Shown here: in pieces, positions 23,088 through 33,869 of the stretch
Position numbering within the stretch: the first letter of the stretch is position 1
Layout: each line of letters begins with the position of its first letter
Assembly: GCA_963969395.1 (NCBI GenBank)
Contig: OZ017801.1
Location: 21,767,611 to 21,831,610, forward strand
Length of the DNA stretch: 64,000 nucleotides
Source of the DNA: Pseudoscleropodium purum
Lineage: Eukaryota > Streptophyta > Bryopsida > Hypnales > Brachytheciaceae
Reading direction: 5' to 3'
Program-made: the position numbers and the translations under genes
Notes under the pieces: model-generated
Database searches by the model: none
Told to the model about the DNA's origin: nothing
Seen by the model: the letters and a program-made list of their open reading frames with translations, nothing else

Positions 23088-25223
23088 CTATTTTCGGATC
23101 AAAACGACCAATATGTAATCCATGAATAAGTTGGACACCTTCTTCTCATGTACAACCTTAGCAATATTTTTCTCGAAGCGTTCAAAAAACTTGTGAGTCT
23201 TTTCCTCACCAATATGTTCTTCTATGATTGAATTTACAAGGCTCTTCGTTACATTTTTTATATGCAAGCCAAAAACCTCAGGATTAGCAAGAACTTGCTC
23301 CAGTTCACTTGATGTGAAGTAATTTTGCCTCTTGATCTCACATTGTTTGATGTAGAAAGCGTTTGTGGACTCTACTACTTCTTTCACGTCATCAACGCTG
23401 TGGCAATACATTGGAACGTTGAAGGTATCCCTTCTCTCTTCTTCTATAATACCCTACAACATTGAAACCCCTCCAAAGATTGGTAAGAAAGTCATTGAAT
23501 TGTATTGGCTTAGAAATCTCTTTGTTGAGTCTTCCTTAAGGGAAGAGTGTAAGTACTTGTTAGAACATGTAGAAAGTTTTTGTGTCTAAAGAAAACTAGA
23601 AATGTATTGAAAGCAATGGGAGCATGGTGGCTATCAATTTTCCATCATTCCAAAGAACAAATTTCCTGTAGAATCTTGAAATCATAATAGTATCAAACTC
23701 ACACAAAATTAATAGGATGAGTTTGGTGAACAATATAATTGTAACTTGTTAGTTATTAGTCTTTATTTGCTTGAAGGTTAAGAGTTTGACAATTGTAGAA
23801 TGTTCTATCCCTAGGCATCTACCTATGGAAGATTATATTGCAAGAAATATGAGGAAACTATTTGTTTCAAACTAAGGTAAAAAATTAGCATTGACATTCC
23901 TTTAGCCTAGATAACATTCATTCTTTACTCATCAATAATATAGGGCTTAAAGGATAAGTAAGTTCTTGCAAGGTTGTCACACCAAAAAGACAAATGGCCT
24001 ATCCATCCAAATTGTTCATCTATCTGTCCTATCCAATGACCCTAACCTGCCCAATGTGACAATGATGAGTGCTTGGTCATTGGCATCCTTTATATACCAT
24101 TTATAAAAAGATATAGATGAAAAAATTTCATTTATTTCTATTTGGGATACTAAAAACAATTGCAATTAGTGTTTTTTCTGAGATTGACTTGAGTGAACTA
24201 GAGGATACCTCAACGACTAGTTCTTCCCATGTTGCTTCAAAGACTTTAGTAAAAGGCCCCACATTCTCCACCTCCCTTGGCCATTGAATCTCTGGATGTT
24301 CCCTGTCTGAACGACCAATAATGTAAAAGAGAACAAAACCACCCGGGATGAGTTCATGTGCTCGCGATAGCAAAAAATTACAAAGATCTTGCCTTGCAGC
24401 TTGTTTGTAGGCTTGCACTGTTGCAACATTCTTGTTATCGTGTATCCACACTCTCCCCTTGTTATAAGCTGGTGAAGATTTGTCCAACACCACATCAGGC
24501 ACCTGGATAACAAAGCAATAGCCATGCAATGCATGAGAAAGCTTGACTCAAGTCCACTTTCATGATTTTATTCAGCTTGTTACACTAAATGCAGTGACTG
24601 ACAATAATTTTGACAATGAAACTACACAGTTTCTCAGTTACACAGATAAGCTGCACTGCAAGTAACATTACCTGTGACATCCAATGTCCCGCCAAGGTAG
24701 AGATTGAGACATGAAGACTTCCCTTGGGAAAGAGGCGTCTGTAGAATGATCCCGCGATTGCCGTGGCATAGAAATCCTCCATGCTCGTTTGCGTTCTTCT
24801 CCAATCCTCCAGTTGAAGAAACAAAGTGTTGAAATCATTGGCAGGCAAGTCACAGAAAAAATACTGCACTTCATCAGGAATTTTCCTTCCACTGCTCAAC
24901 CTTGCTCGGCACACACTTTGGTAACAGATCTCCGCATATCCAAGAGTATTCGCTCCCACGGAGCATCCGAAATCAGCAATACGAATTGCGCTCCCACTCC
25001 AGTCCTTGAATTGTTCGAGCTGCATAATCTCTTGCTCCAAGATTGGCTTCAAGATATTTATGGATTGAGATTGCAACGATGAGTTTCTGGTGTAGCTGAA
25101 CTCTCCTGCGCCACCCGCCATCCCAGCTATGGTTCGTGCAACCTTCATCGTTTTCTCTTCGCCTCCACGCCTGGCCCTCGTATCACCATAAACCTCACCT
25201 CCGCCAGCTGCTGCATCATCCAT
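23088..25223 (-). CDS. SABATH-family carboxyl methyltransferase, intact three-exon gene
   Basis: SABATH enzymes transfer methyl from S-adenosylmethionine to carboxyl groups (salicylate, jasmonate, indole-acetate, benzoate) or ring nitrogens in the cytosol. Exons are 25223-24672 (184 codons), 24502-24209 (98) and 23453-23088 (121 plus stop). All joins are phase 0, with CAG|GTAATG...CAG|GTGCCT and GAG|GTATCC...TAG|GGTATT. The 403-residue product has SYTRNSSLQ (43-51, SAM/substrate motif), ADFGCSVGANTL (83-94, SAM motif I), LPANDFNTLF (126-135), SFYRRLFP (159-166) and HW at 180-181, where the family has its substrate-clamping His-Trp. IPGGFVLFY and the second-exon end ELVVE follow, then a typical C-terminal cap ending in LIRK. 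The first Met gives an unusual ~34-residue charged leader. Met35 (MAGGAGEFSY) would give 369 residues, closer to the usual size. The substrate cannot be told from sequence. A 99-bp MITE sits in intron 2. Confidence 0.87.
23969..24067. mobile_element. Short hAT-type MITE in SABATH intron 2
   Basis: The ends CAAGGTTGTCACA and (reversed) CATCATTGTCACAT are diverged forms of the CATGGTTGTCATA terminus. Flanks AGTTCTTG (23961-23968) and AGTGCTTG (24068-24075) form an 8-bp target duplication with one mismatch. The equivalent position in SABATH copy 1 (about 2537) has a single uninterrupted copy, an empty site. The insertion therefore postdates the gene duplication. Confidence 0.75.
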
Positions 25224-25579
25224 AGCTCAAACAGCTCGGGTATTTGCAATTCGATAGAAGTTGCAAACTGCGTAGAGTAGAATTGAACTCATGTTAGTGT
25301 ATCCTCTTTTATTTCATAACTGTCGAGTATGCCGAGAGTAGGTTGGCGAAATTTCAAGCACATGTTCAAAAGGTAATTTTATGCTGTACGTATGGAGAGC
25401 TAACTTTTGACCTCTCCTTGCATACTAGGGGACTACCTAGATATTCTACATTGGGGGGAAAAGAATTCGGCTTCTGTATAAACTAGAACAAGTGTCGTCC
25501 TATTCTGCTTGCCTGTGTGAATGGGGTAACCTTTACCTTGTTTCACAAGAAATTTCTTCATACACTGGCAATCATTTTA
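25224..25579. promoter_or_regulatory. Proximal upstream region of the SABATH gene
   Basis: 356 bp between the ATG at 25223 and the tandem repeat at 25580. No clear TATA box at a fitting distance was found on the minus strand. The region is the natural place for the promoter and 5' leader but contains no motif I can assign with confidence. Confidence 0.35.
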
Positions 25580-25786
25580 GCCGTTGAACTTCATCCTTCG
25601 AGGGCATGATGACAAGTGAGTTGGTCTCACAGTAATATTCCAAACTTGGAATACAAACTCGGAAGACAAGTAGTCCAACGGTTTTTGCCGTTGAACTTCA
25701 TCCTTCGAGGGCATGATGACAAGTCAGTTGGTCTCACAGTAATATTCCAAACTTGGAATACAAACTCGGAAGACAAGTAGTCCAAC
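25580..25786. repeat. Near-perfect 107-bp tandem duplication
   Basis: The unit starting GCCGTTGAACTTCATCC occurs at 25580 and again at 25687, with one obvious mismatch ('aagtgag' against 'aagtcag'). Its near identity, unlike the surrounding old repeats, indicates a recent event. It lies 357-563 bp upstream of the SABATH ATG, within promoter range. Confidence 0.85.
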
Positions 25787-25844
25787 CGACTTAATTGAAC
25801 CTAGTCCTCTCTACATGCACACCTAACCGCCAGTCCAGAGAAGA

Positions 25845-26130
25845 GTTCTACTGTAAATGGAAGTGACGATGTCATTCTTGTTCATCCCTCCCATTAATTA
25901 TCACTCTTGCGGCATGATGACAAGAACCAGAATATGAGGAATCAATGAGAAAGAGTGCCAAAAGACCAGTCATCTGATTGATACGAACAGCTCATTTGAA
26001 GCGAAAAGAATAACGCCCGTCATTGATGTGCAGTACCAGTTACCACCTTTACAGAAGTCACATGAGAAAATTTTGACATCACCAAAAGGAACACCGCATC
26101 TTGCCCCCCTTCCAAAAGCTTCGATTGCAC
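25845..26130. repeat. Upstream block shared with SABATH copy 1
   Basis: Homologous to 4181-4500. It marks the outer part of the SABATH locus duplication. Confidence 0.6.
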
Positions 26131-29100
26131 GTTTTATATAAATTTCTGAAAATGTACATATATATTTCGGATTAACCCATCAATATCCAGAGTCTTCTCC
26201 AGAATTGACTATTTGAGAAAAAAATTATCAATTAGTACTAGTTGGAAGAATATTTTGGAATTGATGTACAAACAAAAGTTGAAGACAAGTTTGAGTTTAG
26301 ATTCTATCCATACAAATACTAGAGAACACATTTGTGTGGAACAAATGGTCAATGAAGTTTGGTTTCTCGAGTTCAAGGTGGCGCTTAATGTTTCCAGTGA
26401 ATTTAAATCTCATCTGGTGCCTTCCATTTTGCTGCATCATCTGAGCTTATCGACGGGTCGAGGCTGTAGTCTCTAATGAATATCCTCTTAATTAGGGAGA
26501 TCCAAATGCAGTAGCTTTTGCCTCAGGGCTTCAGAACTAGAGCTGTACATATTTTGGATACAGAATTTTGCATATACTGGAGCTTTGACGAACCAATGCT
26601 GGAGAAGGCATTAATCTCTTAGCAAGCACGAGGCGGGAACTGCTTACGGCCGATACTTCTGTTTGAAGAGACAGCGAGTTTCTAGTGAAACAATTGCTGT
26701 CCCCACGGTGGTCATTGGAGAGGCGCTGAGCAAGTATACTATCCATTTTGGCTTTGTACATTGAGAACATTTGTAATTATATAAATGCGTTCCATTTGCA
26801 TGGATTATTGCTCTGCACTGGTTTGCATGTTTCATATGTGTTTCAAATGTATGCAGCAGAAAATTTTGTGTGCATTGTATGCGGATTCATTCATTTTGCA
26901 CAGTCAGTAATAACCCATTAAGGTCTGTGGTTGATTTCGAGAGTGGGCGAGGCAAACTGTGGTCGTATGGGCCAAGTCTGACAAATTGAAGCAACACAGT
27001 GCCTAACAAAGATCTGACCGTACCAATGGGAGCAGGTTCAATTGTTTACTAAGTCCCCGTGAATTCTGTGGCAAACTCTAGCGTGGTCTGGTTCATTATA
27101 AGGCATCTGGTTTCCATATCTGTGCTTCACTGTATCTGACAGAGTACCGTAGGGATTGTGCCGTATTTCTTTATGTTGAATTCTTTTCGCAATCAGTTGG
27201 GGCCACGTCTGACCATCTTATACATTGATCATGGCGCGAGTTTCTGAGAGTGCCACGATGGAGTTCCCAATGGCCTACCTCCTCCAGATGCAAGTGCCAC
27301 GGGATGCAGAATCTACTGAAGCAGTTTTCTGCACGAAATTACACCATAATGACGACGACAGAAACAACATCATGTAAACATGAGCGGACTCACTCCTGAG
27401 CACGACGAGGAAAAAAAATGGGGAACTACTTCAAAGCAGGCTTCAAGCCCCAAAACTACCACAAAGTTCAATCCACAAACACATTGACCATGGTCTGCTA
27501 GGATGCGCCTCAGAATGAAGAAATTCCTGCACTGAGATACTTACCACATGCTGGCACATCCAAGTCCAAGCCTGTGAGGGAAAATCCGAACCTTGTCCAC
27601 CAAACTACGAAGGGCAAAAATTGACTGAAGAAATAATCACTGTGGTTTTCCATAGTGTCTCTGGACTCACTCAGATCATGGTTAGCATGGGTCTCTGAAT
27701 TCCTTAGTAACTGCATGGTCAGATTTCAGTATGCGAGAAGGCCTCGTAGTGTAGGACACATTCCGATCTGCCAATCATGGCGCCATGCATTGCAACATAA
27801 AAAACAAGGGAGGGTGAAAAAGTCTATTCCCATTTGGCATGTCCACACCAACAATAAAGAGTTCAAAACAAGAGAGTTCATAATGGATACAACAAGACCC
27901 TCTCAAACCAACTACAGACCTACCCTCATTCACACAAGGTCACTGAAACATAAAACTTGTGCAATTGGAGGATGTGACAAGCTTTCAATGCAAAAGCCAT
28001 ACCCCTACAACATTCGATTCTTGAGAGCCCTGATTGTCACTCACAACTCCAGGGAGTCGCCCAAGTTACCAACTCTTCACAGTTCCAATGCCACGAGCCT
28101 GCAACCATTGTCCATGCAACACGTCATTGCACAACTTACACTTTTGACATGCATCACCGAACCTCAACCAACTAAAACAACCAAGCTCGAATGTGTAACC
28201 GCTACTACTGAAATACATTGACAACACTTATCCTACAGACAAGGGTCGCCACCAACACACCTACACAATACTTTTTCGAGTGTGAAAAATTCAATCACAT
28301 CCCTAGCAGCTTGCACCTTGGTCGTGCTAGGGCCTTTGTGGAACTTGAAGGAGAAGCTCGCGGATCTGTGTCTCCCCCCTTCTACATCATGAAGAATCCA
28401 ATGACACGTTAGCACTCCTCAACAGAAACAATGGCATTCCCACACCTCCGTTCTCAGTTCCCACGAAGTTGTCCTGTGCAGAGTTACTGCCTCACTAGTG
28501 CGTACAAGGTACCATCTTTTGCACAGTGGTGGTCATCGTTTTGCATTGAATGTCGTATTTTTAGCCAAGACATTGCCAATAATTTCAATCCTGACCCCAC
28601 ATGAAGTATCCAATTGGGTGGATTTTTTTTGCCATGGATACATTTCAAAATTCCCCACATCCGTTTCCTTTGACCCTTCCTCCAATTTACAACCAATTTG
28701 GCCCTACAAACGTAAATGTGACCATTTCGACCCAAAAGTGGTTGACTAGTCCTTAATGGGTTAAACTTGAAGTAATTAAATTGTAGCAGTCACCAACATG
28801 GTTTCTATTACGATCTTTGAGCATCATCAACCCTCCTTGCCAAGCAACTCACTACAGGCTTTGAGCAGCTTTGCATTGCAACTTGAATTCAATCACCATC
28901 TGCTCCAAATGCAATCTCTAGGTTGGTAGGATACAAGAACACATATACTCACTTAACTCCCTAGTATCTTGGTCATGGATTGAGTCTCCTTATCTTCTTG
29001 TCAAACTTGGACAAAAAAATGAAAATTTTCCCAAGAGGAAGACTAATCATGATCTCTTTGATCTCTTTGACTTGATCATGGGCAGGAAATATGTTGTGGT

Positions 29101-29292
29101 TAGCACATGATTGAGAACTTTAGCCTCTGTGAAAGGAAAGATGATGAGGTGGATTGGTGATGAACTTAATCCTAGAAGGAAATAGCCCCAAATACCCAAT
29201 AATGACCAAGGTAGTTACCAAATTCTTCCAATTATTGAATCAAGAGGTGGGTGAATGCATGAAAGGCTAATGATTTTGAATAGTATTTTCCA
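26131..29292. other. Non-coding stretch, no recognisable gene
   Basis: Base composition is somewhat more balanced at 26500-28750. ORFs of 188 codons (27655-28221, plus) and 60-87 codons on both strands have no recognisable domain, overlap one another and lack promoter signals. I see no RNA gene and no clear element termini. Confidence 0.4.
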
Positions 29293-29422
29293 TAATACTC
29301 ATGATTTTTTTGGGAGTATTGTATAAATTAAAAAATGCGAAAAATATGTTTAATGTACTTACCTTTAAGAAGAAGGTACCTTAAGAAGAAAGAGCATAGA
29401 AAATTTTTCTAGGTAGAAGAAT

Positions 29423-30849
29423 AGGGTTGCTATTATGTGAGCATGTGAGCATGTGAGCATATAATTTTCTAGAGATTCGATCTAAAAATTGTAATCAAAA
29501 TTTATTATTTTTGGTAAATTTTAGCACCTATTTTCATGGACCTATTACTATGGTCCCTTAAACAACCTTGATGTTCTTCTTATTAGACTTTTGCCAGATT
29601 TTAAGAAGAAAAAAATTGGTGATTAATTTAGATTTGTTTGAAATTGATTGAAAATGTTCCATTCAGATTTTGATTTTTTTAATCACTCCCTTCTTGTTGT
29701 TGGGGTACCTCTTGGTGTTGAGAGGTACCCAACAACAAGAGGGGAGTGATTATGAAAATCAAAATTTTAATGGAACATTTTCAATTGATTTCAAACAAAT
29801 CCAAATTGATCACCAATTTTTTTCTTCTTAAAATTTAGCAAAGTCCAATGAGAAGCACATTAAGATGGCAAGTGCTCGATCCTCCTCTTGGCGCAGAGAG
29901 GTCTCAAGCAACAAGAAATGATTAATCATCTGATCAAAGATGGAAGAATTGAATTTCCAAAAGGGCACACAAGAAGACAATGATCAACTAATCAACACTT
30001 TGGTGTAATCAAGCTCATTTCTTATAAAAATAATCCATACCAACCAAATATTTTCTTCCAAAATCTTAACAATTAAGTCTAATTACCAACATATCAAGAC
30101 AAAAGTATAAGTATCCCCCATTCGCCTCAAGGGGATCCATGCTATTATAAGATAGTGATCAACAAAAATGAAATTCAATGTGGCTAAGCTCTTTCCGTAG
30201 GTAATGAATTCCTATGAACAAATTTTTGTTTCTAAAATCTAAACAAATCCACCAACTTGCAAATAAAAAAAAATGTGTTGATACCCTTCTATTGACTCTA
30301 AGAAGATCTATGATACTAAAAAACAATGATTAGCCAAAATAAAATTCACTATCACAAAGATCATTATATATAAAAATAATTCTTATCAACAATTTTTTTA
30401 AAATCTAAGTAAATTTGACAACAATGCATCAAAAGAAAATTATTGGTAGCCTCCTATTAGCCTCAAGAAGATCCATATTGCTATATGATAGTAATCAATA
30501 AATATTTTATGAAAACTTATTTCCATCTCCATTCATTTTTCACATCAATTGAATTCATCATTTTCACAATATATACTTTTAATATTTTAAGCACAACATT
30601 GAAAATTTTAGGTTTCATCTAAATTCTAAATAACTACAGTAATAGGTTCACAATAATAGGTCTATAGTAATAAGTACAAAAATTTACTAAAAATAGTAAA
30701 TTTTGACCAAAATTTTAAGATGGAATGTAATTTAGAAATATTATTAAATTCTTTAGAGTTTCTTCAAATTTCTGAGCTATACACTTACATAATCCCTACT
30801 CACCGCTCACAAGCTCATGCTTGCATACTCACAAAATAGCACCGCTCGA
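29423..30849. mobile_element. Mutator-like (MULE) non-autonomous element with 9-bp target duplication
   Basis: The insertion into the repeat at 29293-31500 is shown by the uninterrupted paralogous site near 52962-52980. The flanks TAGAAGAAT (29414-29422) and TAGAAGAAC (30850-30858) form a 9-bp duplication with one mismatch, as in Mutator-like elements. The ends pair as long inverted repeats. The left GGGTTGCTATTATGTGAGCATG matches the reversed right GCGGTGCTATTTTGTGAGTATG, and pairing continues intermittently for over 100 bp ('gtaaattttgaccaaaatttt' region). No transposase ORF is present. Confidence 0.6.
29567..29864. repeat. 298-bp foldback hairpin inside the MULE-like element
   Basis: Arms of about 135-140 bp pair almost throughout. 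Its apex is GGGTACCTCT-(8 nt)-AGAGGTACCC at about 29703-29730, and the base pairs CTTGATG (29567) with CATTAAG (29858-29864). A transcript would form one long near-perfect duplex. Confidence 0.8.
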
Positions 30850-31559
30850 TAGAAGAACTAGAATAGTGCAAAATCTTATAAAAATAGATACTTTGATGTT
30901 TTAATCTATAAAAAATAGGGAATTTTTTTTATAAAAAACTAAAATTTGGCTATTTGGGAATACTTCATGGTGAAGAGATTTCACCATAAAAATCATCTTA
31001 AAACCATTTTCAATGTTTAGAATTGTGTGCGCAAAGAACCCCTATTTGCATGAATGTAGAGAACATAAAATAATATTCATTTAAATTATTTTTGGTGGAC
31101 ATATGCTTTTCTAATTTAAATATAGTCCACATTAAGTTTAGCTTTAGATCATTAATTTTGGATAGTCCTAATGCTAAAAAATCCTAAACCGCAAAGTGTA
31201 ACAAATTAACTAAATTTAAATATAAAATAATTTTTTTGAATTTTTTTGAAAAATAAGTTATCTAATAAATATCTAATTACTGATCTTCAAAAGAAATTTC
31301 AAGTACATCGGCTTCAATCTACAAAAGTTATGGCCAATGAGAACTCAAAAACTTCAATTGTGACACAAAATAGGACCGATCTTTCTTGCATTCACCCAAG
31401 TGCATTCTTTGTTTTTACATTTAACAATGAATTCATCCATTAGACTATTCAGGTTTGTAGTATCCTCATAGGGGTAATGCTAATGTAGACACTAAGTGTT
31501 TGTTTGGATGACTTCACCTAAAATTGCAAGATGGGAAAAAATGTATTTTACATCTAATT

Positions 31560-32060
31560 TTGTTTTTTAAGTTGCTTGAGTATATTCTTAGTGAGTAGTA
31601 AGTATTGTAAACTCTCTTAGTATGGTATTATTGATTTTTCTAAAGAAAAAGATGCTTAATCCATGGATCACCCTTGTAGAGAATTTTGGCCATTTCTTGC
31701 TATTTATTTTTGATAATATTTTAGCGATAAAAATTATAATTTTGAATTTGAGTTCAACTAATGAAATAAAGCTTATCAAATTTAGTCTCTATTCCAATTA
31801 GAAATTCTGGAAAACACTCAAATTTAAGAATTTAAAAAGAATATAATGTGCCTATACTTAAGGTTTGTTGATTTTCTAATTTTAAAATGACATAGTAAAC
31901 TTGGCTTATACCATGATATTATACACTATAATATAAATCTATTCTAAAGAAATTCAAAAATTTTGAACATATTTTGTTATTGACATCAATTTTTTTCACT
32001 TTTTTCTTTAATAGAAACTATATTAATTTCAAATTTTCTCCAAAATAATTGAAAAAATTA
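31560..32060 (+). repeat. Diverged direct duplication, unit 1
   Basis: It aligns with 32335-32790. Shared blocks are 'ttctaaagaaaaagat', 'ttgaatttgag', 'tctattccaatt', 'ggtttgttgat', 'atgacatag' and 'tatacactataat'. It is non-coding. Confidence 0.6.
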
Positions 32061-32334
32061 TGACTTGTAGTTAACATACGACCTTATATACAACTTTATA
32101 TTTTTAAAAGAAATTAAGAAATTTTCATTCATATCTAGTTGCAAAATGGTAGTAAACCAAGTTATTAGGTAGTAAGGTTTGAAATCAATGGTCATGGGCT
32201 CATCCTTTCAAGAGGTTAAGGTAGGCTCTTCTAAATTGTATTGCGCCTTTAATCTCTAAAAGAATGTTATAAACATTACTTGTCTTTTGAATTACTTTAG
32301 TTGGGACTTCATATTTTTTTTCATCCAATGTTTT

Positions 32335-32790
32335 TGAAGGGAGTTGTTTGAATGTATTTTTAGTGAATTGTATATTGCATATCCATTCACTATGATATTA
32401 TTGATATTTCTAAAGAAAAAGATTCTTAATCATCCTTGTAGTGTGTTTTAGCAAATTCTTCCTTTTTAATTTTCAAGAGGTGAATTTTTGCCATAAAAAT
32501 GATATTTTTTGAATTTGAGGCCGACTAATGAGATGAATTCTATCAATTTTAGTTTCTATTCCAATTGGAATTTTTGAAAAGATCTAAATATTATGTATTT
32601 TATTGCAATTTGAACTTTAGGCTTATAACTATGGTTTGTTGATTTCTTAATTTTAGAATGACATAGAGATTTTGTTTAAAACCATGACGTTATACACTAT
32701 AATTACACCTATGCTAAAATTTTCAGATTTTTTAGCATATTTTGTGTTAGATATCAATTTTCTTCACTTTTTCCTTACAAAATATACAAT
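32335..32790 (+). repeat. Diverged direct duplication, unit 2
   Basis: Second unit of the pair beginning at 31560, offset about 770 bp. Heavy divergence shows the duplication is old. It ends shortly before the TTAA-bordered element at 32928. Confidence 0.6.
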
Positions 32791-32927
32791 AATTTCAAAA
32801 TTTCCCCCATAATCTGAAATTTTAGCACTTGTAAAAGTACTAGGATTTTTTCTTTGGAAAATTTAAAAGAAAATATTCATTTGTAATTAGATGCAAAATA
32901 GTACCAAAGAAAAAGAAAGATTGAAAC

Positions 32928-33869
32928 TTAACCCCTAAAGGTTTTCGACTATGTTTTCACCAAAAACGCTCTAAAATTGCCATTTCTAGTGCAAGTACCA
33001 AATTTAAAAAAACAAAAACATTTTTGGACACAACCATAGGATCTTGTAGTAAAATATTTTAAAAAGATGTGGTAAAAATTTCAAAAAGTTTTACCATGTC
33101 AATTGCAAGATATTAGCATTTGAATACACAAAAATGCTTTTTTTTCCCTACAAAAATCCAGGCAGCTGCACTTCACAAAGTCACATTTGCATGAAAAAAT
33201 GTCCAAATGGTGGTAACTTTTTGAATTCATTCTTCAAAGCAAGTTGGCTACATGCTTGAAAATTTTTAGATCATTTGGAACTGTACAACATATAGGAAAA
33301 AAATAGTAAGTAGAATGAAGTAGAGAATGATTCAAAATACTAAGTTAATAATTTCTTTATAGAATTGAAAAATGCAAATCCCAATGGCCGCAATGTTGTA
33401 ATAAACAATGTACGCCTAAATTTTTTATTTTTTTTCAAAAATATTTAAAATTGAGTAAAATAAAGAGCTTCAAAGTTTATTTTAGAGTAGAGATTCCATA
33501 ACTATCCACAAACTACCCCAAACCAAAACTCCTCATAACTTTTGATTCATCCATCCAAATTGAATGATTCAAAGCTTTCCATGTAGATATAAATCTAAAA
33601 AATCAATTTCAAATTTTAATTTTTGAAAAAAATGATTTTTGAAGAATTTTTTTTGTTGCTTGGGCTGCCTGCCAAACATTGAAAATTACATTTCTTACAA
33701 TAACTTTTTAGCCATGTAGTGAAAAGTTATAAAAATTGTTGGGCATTAAAGCTACTCAGAAAAATGTTGTGTGAAAATATCAAAGAAAAAAAATAAAAAC
33801 TCCATCCATAGTGAGCTACCCAAAATTGCTATATTGCCAAAAAATGGGGTTCAGGGCTTTAGGGGTTAA
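32928..33869 (+). mobile_element. Full-length TTAA-bordered MITE-like element (942 bp)
   Basis: It begins TTAACCCCTAAAG (32928-32940) and ends with the exact inverse CTTTAGGGGTTAA (33857-33869). If TTAA is the target duplication, the terminus is CCCCTAAAG. That combination (TTAA target, C-rich terminus) recalls piggyBac elements, but no transposase is present and the assignment is inference. Relatives in the window are 1-569, 570-1256, about 42830-43082 and a degraded end at 52586-52598. Confidence 0.65.

Larger units (their letters stand above)
29293..31500 (+). repeat. Dispersed repeat interrupted by a Mutator-like insertion
   Basis: 29293-29422 and 30859-31450 align in order and orientation with 52845-53530. 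Shared blocks include 'actcatgatttttt', 'atatgtttaatgta', 'tttcaatgtttagaatt', 'acataaaataatatt' and 'attggcttcaat'-like. In the second copy the two halves are contiguous, so 29423-30849 is an insertion. Confidence 0.75.

Noticed and set aside
27655..28221. 188-codon plus-strand ORF
   Set aside because: No recognisable motif, composition like random sequence (Thr/His/Ser-rich), overlapping ORFs on the other strand, and no promoter or splice context.
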